A stretch of DNA of 64,000 nt from Saksenaea vasiformis B4078 (lineage: Eukaryota > Mucoromycota > Mucoromycetes > Mucorales > Saksenaeaceae): the NCBI GenBank assembly GCA_000697055.1, contig JNDT01001546.1, forward strand, positions 1 to 64,000, read 5' to 3'. Position 1 is the stretch's first letter; each line of letters starts with the position of its first letter. A program made the translations under genes and the position numbers. Shown here piece by piece: positions 60,677-64,000 of this stretch. The notes below the pieces were generated by a model. It did not search any database. It saw only the letters and a program-made list of their open reading frames with translations, and was not told the DNA's origin.

Positions 60677-61848
60677 ATGACATCCTTCGATAATGCAATG
60701 GTGTTCGTGCATGAGCGTGCTGAAAATGTAAAGCTAGGATCTGGCGAGACGCTGACAGAGCACGTATTGGGTACCGCACGTACTATTGAGTCCCTGAACG
60801 TTGGTACCCCATCGTTGCTGGCTGCCTCACTTTTCCTGGTGATCCCTTACCTGGAGGTTCCTGGGCGCATGCTGCACGAACGCTTTGGCAGTGACGTGTT
60901 GCAATCAATCACGGATGTACGCAGACTATTGTGCCTGGGTGGAGCGCCGATAACCTATACGAGCCGGGATACCCAAGCGGAACGGTGCACGCAGGCCGAA
61001 GCACTGAAAAAGATACTGCTGGCTTTTGCCGAGGATATTCACGTTGTCTTGATCCGGCTGGCGTCCCGACTACAGACGCTGCGTTATTATGCAACGCATC
61101 AGCTGATGCCGCCACCGGAGTTGCCGCGCGAGACACTGGAAATTTATGCACCGCTGGCTAACCGGCTGGGAATTTGGCAACTCAAATGGGAATTGGAAGA
61201 TCTCGCGTTTCGTTTTGCCGATCCGTGTACTTATAAGCAGATCGCAAGGTCACTAGGTGAACGACGAGTCGAGCGTGAATCCTTCGTTCGTGATGCGATC
61301 GCGAGATTGACGCACGAGCTGGCGACAGCCCAGATTCATGCGACAGTCAGTGGGCGTCCCAAACACCTCTATAGTATTTGGCGCAAAATGCAGCGCAAGA
61401 GGCTTGAGTCTTCGGAGCTCAACGACGTGCGTGCGTTTCGCGTGATCGTGCCCCATATCAAGGATTGCTACGCCGTGCTGGGGATTGTGCACAACATGTG
61501 GCAGCCAGTCCTGCGAGAATTCGATGACTACATTTCACATCCAAAGCCCAATGGTTACAGGTCGCTTCATACAGTCGTCATTGGCGATGATGGCCGCACA
61601 TTGGAAGTGCAAATTCGCACACAGAAGATGCATTACTTCGCCGAATATGGAACTGCGGCGCACTGGCGTTATAAGGAAGCAGGCGATCACGGGTATGCGG
61701 GACAGACACAAGCCAATGGCACATACGCTGCAAAAATCGCCTGGCTTCGGCAATCGCCTCGCGTGCAAGGATGGCGTTGCGGTTCATGACCAAGATATTC
61801 AGCCTCGGGAACAATTGTGTCGAGCGCCGTCAGTCGACCACATCTATA
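60677..61848 (+). pseudogene. relA: Bacterial relA ((p)ppGpp synthetase), 5' two-thirds, broken
   Basis: The ATG at 60677 (MTSFDNAMVF) opens an intron-free frame. The N-terminal HD domain lacks a clear HD pair, as in synthetase-only RelA. Then come RLASRLQTLRYYA, LEIYAPLANRLGIWQLKWELEDLAFRF, the synthetase domain with SGRPKHLYSIWRKMQRK, ELNDVRAFRVIVPHIKDCYAVLG, FDDYISHPKPNGYRSLHTVVIG, EVQIRTQKMHYFAEYGTAAHWRYKE and KIAWLRQ. A +1 shift at about 61754-61766 is followed in another frame by ACKDGVAVHDQDIQPREQL and DHIY, where homology stops at 61848. The TGS and ACT domains are absent. Wording and order match Burkholderiales RelA closely. It lies in fungal flanks and is clearly non-functional. Confidence 0.93.
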
Positions 61849-62589
61849 GGTCGTGCTAGGAAAACCTTCGATCGAAAAAACAGTATCATGTCAGTATCTA
61901 TTAAAATATCATATATAAAATGAGATAAATCATACCATCAATTGTAATCCCACGAACTGTCGGTTTTTCGATACCGTACTCCACCACCAGCTGATCCGAC
62001 ATCTTGTGTAACTCCCTCCGAAGTTTTGCTTATTGCCTTGTCCCTTTCGGCTTTGAGAGGGTTTGATTTCTGTAATAGCGCGGCCTATAGCCAACGTCGC
62101 TATTAACTTACGAAGACCGGATTCGTAGGTACAATGGTGTGGGCGAGGAAGCGAGCTTTCAGGAAGTTGGTTAAGAATTTTAGATACCGTTTTCTTAATG
62201 ATAAAAACGTAGGGATCCTGGATGGATTTAGGATCCCGTCCTTTTATATGAACGCATCTGTATGCGGAGAGCAAATATATACAAATGGTATCGAATACAA
62301 TATCGTCGCTAACTATGAGCCAATCCGCATACAAGGTCATGAAGACCTATCTGTAGCACCGCTACAATTTCTATGGTCAACAAGTCTAATAGAATTTTTC
62401 GGATTAATGTTTAGCGGGTGAAGCTGGTAGGAATCTTTGCGATGATTTTTGTTTTGTTATGGAAGGAGTATCTGTTTCCGACGCCAAGGATGCTGCTGCT
62501 GCTGCTCAATCAGAGCTTGGAATCCACGATAATGGTGCGGCGAATGCAGTCGATTACAAGACTAGACCAATGAAAGGATTTGCCTTCGG
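61849..62589. other. Host spacer right of the bacterial segment
   Basis: AT-rich host-like sequence resumes at about 61850. A minus-strand ORF at 61930-62340 (with YESGLRKLIATLAIGRAITEIKPSQ) could be a fragment of a multicopy fungal gene, but I cannot name it. The plus ORF at 62459-62662 (starting MEGVSVSDAKDAAAAA) runs into repeat X and is not called. Confidence 0.4.
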
Positions 62590-63525
62590 ACAGCCAAAAG
62601 CCGTCCATCATCAGCCTTCTTTTGACCGCGTGACTACGGTGGCCTATGGTGCACTGTTTTGAAGTCAGCTAATAGTACAAAAAGCTTGAAAAACGTACCC
62701 TTAACCGGTGACGCATGGTATTAAAAATGGTATCCAGTATTAAAAATGGTATCCAGTATAGAATTGACTGGGATGACCTTTCCGATATATGAATGACTTG
62801 CGAAGTATGAATGATTAATAACGAACCTAACAGAATGATTAGAAAATTAGTGAGAATATAGGAATTCGCTTACCTTAAGTATCAAACCGTATTATCTACG
62901 GCGATACGTACACTTTCGTGCACATGGACTACAGGAAGGCAGGCAACAAGCCAATATGTGGCCTTTTCAGAATCCAAGCCGATTTCAGCCAATCAAAATC
63001 AGAGACGATTTTGTCAACTGAGTTTAGCTTTCTGAAGCCTTTCATTGCCATCCTGCAGTCCGGATCCATATCTAAAAAAATACTATGAAATAGCTTGTTG
63101 TATAATGATAAATAAAAAAGTACTTATCAGAAAATGTTGTCCCTGATCTCTCCACAACATATGTAGCTGCAAAGAAAAGTGTGAAAAACATGTCTTGATT
63201 TGCCTTTGTATGATCTTTTCATAGCTCCGTTCGTGCACAAGTGTTATACGACTATGAAAGATGTTATCAGAAGATTATGTATGTGATAAATGCTTATCTT
63301 TGTGAAGTGGATGTTTACGGCAAGAGTAAGACATCCACTTTTTGCCATGCTTGTGCATCTGTGGATGATATACAATACTTTATTCGTACGGTTCTTACAA
63401 AGATGATACTTACCTCTGGAGAAATATTTGGGAGAGAAGAAAGAAGACAAGAAAGTTTTCCATCATTTTGTTGTCCCCAAAAAAAAAATAATTGTTGGGA
63501 CTGGTACCATAGAACAGTAACATAG
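62590..63525 (-). repeat. Dispersed repeat X, copy 2 (inverted to copy 1)
   Basis: Read on the minus strand this follows 30890-31610: CCATCCTGCAGTCCGGA (63049), GATTTTGTCAACTGAG (63010), ACCCTTAACCGGTGACGCATGGTA (62697) and GCCGTCCATCATCAGCCTTCTTTT (62600). Compared with copy 1 it has an extra stretch near 62640-62690 and a doubled TTAAAAATGGTATCCAGTA (62722 and 62741). The plus-strand ORF at 63241-63525 (CHACASVDDIQYF) has a parallel in copy 1, so the element may once have coded. Confidence 0.7.
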
Positions 63526-64000
63526 TACGCTGAGAGTATCTGCTAAAGAATTCCATTATCACTGATCGACCAAATAGTGTATACATTTAATTTGATGCGT
63601 GTACGGTATGCTAGGGAACTCATTTAAAAAGCGATGATGCATCCCGCAGCTTACCTATGTCCGCTAATTGGCTGTCCGAGAATAGCACGTGGATTGGTTG
63701 TCCAAGATGACTATGGATGGCTATCCAAATGGCTGTCCGAAGGAAAGCCCCCAATGAAAAGCATTCTTTATAAAAGGCGCGGCTACCTAGTGGACAGAGA
63801 TGTCCTCATCATAAGATCGTCTTTTGTGCTTGTCTTTGAGCTTGTTTTGAAAAGTGTGAACTCCCGTGTGAGATCTGTGAGAATGCTCGCAGCTTTAATA
63901 GTGATATTCTTGTCCGTAACTGCAAGCGATGCATCGAGGACCATCTGGCCCAGGACAGCCATCACATTGCCTTCATCATTTTCGTGTCTGCTGTGCTGTA
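63526..64000. other. Spacer with repeated TGGCTGTCC words and a TATA-like box
   Basis: Three related words, TTGGCTGTCCGA, TGGCTATCC and TGGCTGTCCGA, occur between 63668 and 63741. TTCTTTATAAAAGGCGCGG at 63765-63783 looks like a TATA box. This could be an LTR U3 end cut by the window edge. No gene is called. Confidence 0.4.

Noticed and set aside
60293..61848. The bacterial segment as plain contamination
   Set aside because: Both bacterial frames are broken, homology stops sharply, and the left edge meets a host repeat with other copies in the window. A chimeric contig cannot be fully excluded without reads.
61930..62340. Minus-strand ORF right of the bacterial insert as a third bacterial gene
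   Set aside because: Its composition is host-like, it has no bacterial family features, and the relA homology has already ended.

Overview
The window is nuclear DNA of an intron-rich fungus. Most recognised genes have short introns (about 45-100 bp) with ordinary GT-AG borders, and all encode fungal housekeeping proteins. The AT-rich, repeat-laden spacers, a DIRS-type tyrosine recombinase relic and a piece of Burkholderiales-like bacterial DNA all fit an early-diverging fungus of the Mucoromycota, the group that hosts Burkholderia-related endobacteria. That placement is inference; no species can be named.

Layout: 1-1.15 kb holds the 3' part of a DIRS-like element with a 40-bp inverted repeat. 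1.6-12.4 kb is a gene island: cwf18/CCDC12 splicing factor, glucose-6-phosphate 1-epimerase, ERV29/SURF4 cargo receptor, then mitochondrial Hsp78 (ClpB) and GUF1 (LepA/EF4) divergent from a ~155-bp spacer. 13.6-18.5 kb carries a low-complexity protein, ribosomal protein uS11 (RPS14) with an ATG-only first exon, and a USP12/46-type deubiquitinase, all on the minus strand. 18.5-27.3 kb is repeat-rich and gene-poor: a tRNA-Arg(ACG), at least three mosaic copies of one LTR-like family, a perfect 154-bp tandem duplication and a 51-bp repeat. 27.8-28.6 kb holds an HP1-like chromodomain gene; 29.7-30.7 kb a decayed TnpB/Fanzor-like zinc-ribbon ORF; 30.9-31.6 kb one arm of a dispersed repeat whose inverted partner lies at 62.6-63.5 kb.

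32.2-56.3 kb again carries genes: NDUFB9 (complex I), a TPR/RS protein like TTC14, S-adenosylhomocysteinase, a TBC1D13-like Rab-GAP, an unrecognised membrane protein, mitochondrial bS6 (MRP17), an intact gag-like ORF, a coiled-coil protein with a C-terminal thioredoxin-fold domain, and zuotin. A voltage-sensor-domain membrane protein follows at 56.3-57.4 kb, its 5' end next to a short inverted-repeat element.

The most unusual feature is at about 60.29-61.85 kb: two divergent bacterial gene 5' parts, relA ((p)ppGpp synthetase) and the ETF-ubiquinone oxidoreductase gene, of Burkholderiales type. Both are broken (frameshift, nonsense, truncation), and the bacterial DNA abuts a host LTR-like fragment also found at 22 and 23.5 kb. 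This looks like a decayed endosymbiont-to-host DNA transfer. Mitochondrial functions recur among the host genes (Hsp78, GUF1, NDUFB9, bS6m), but I see no true operon-like organisation.
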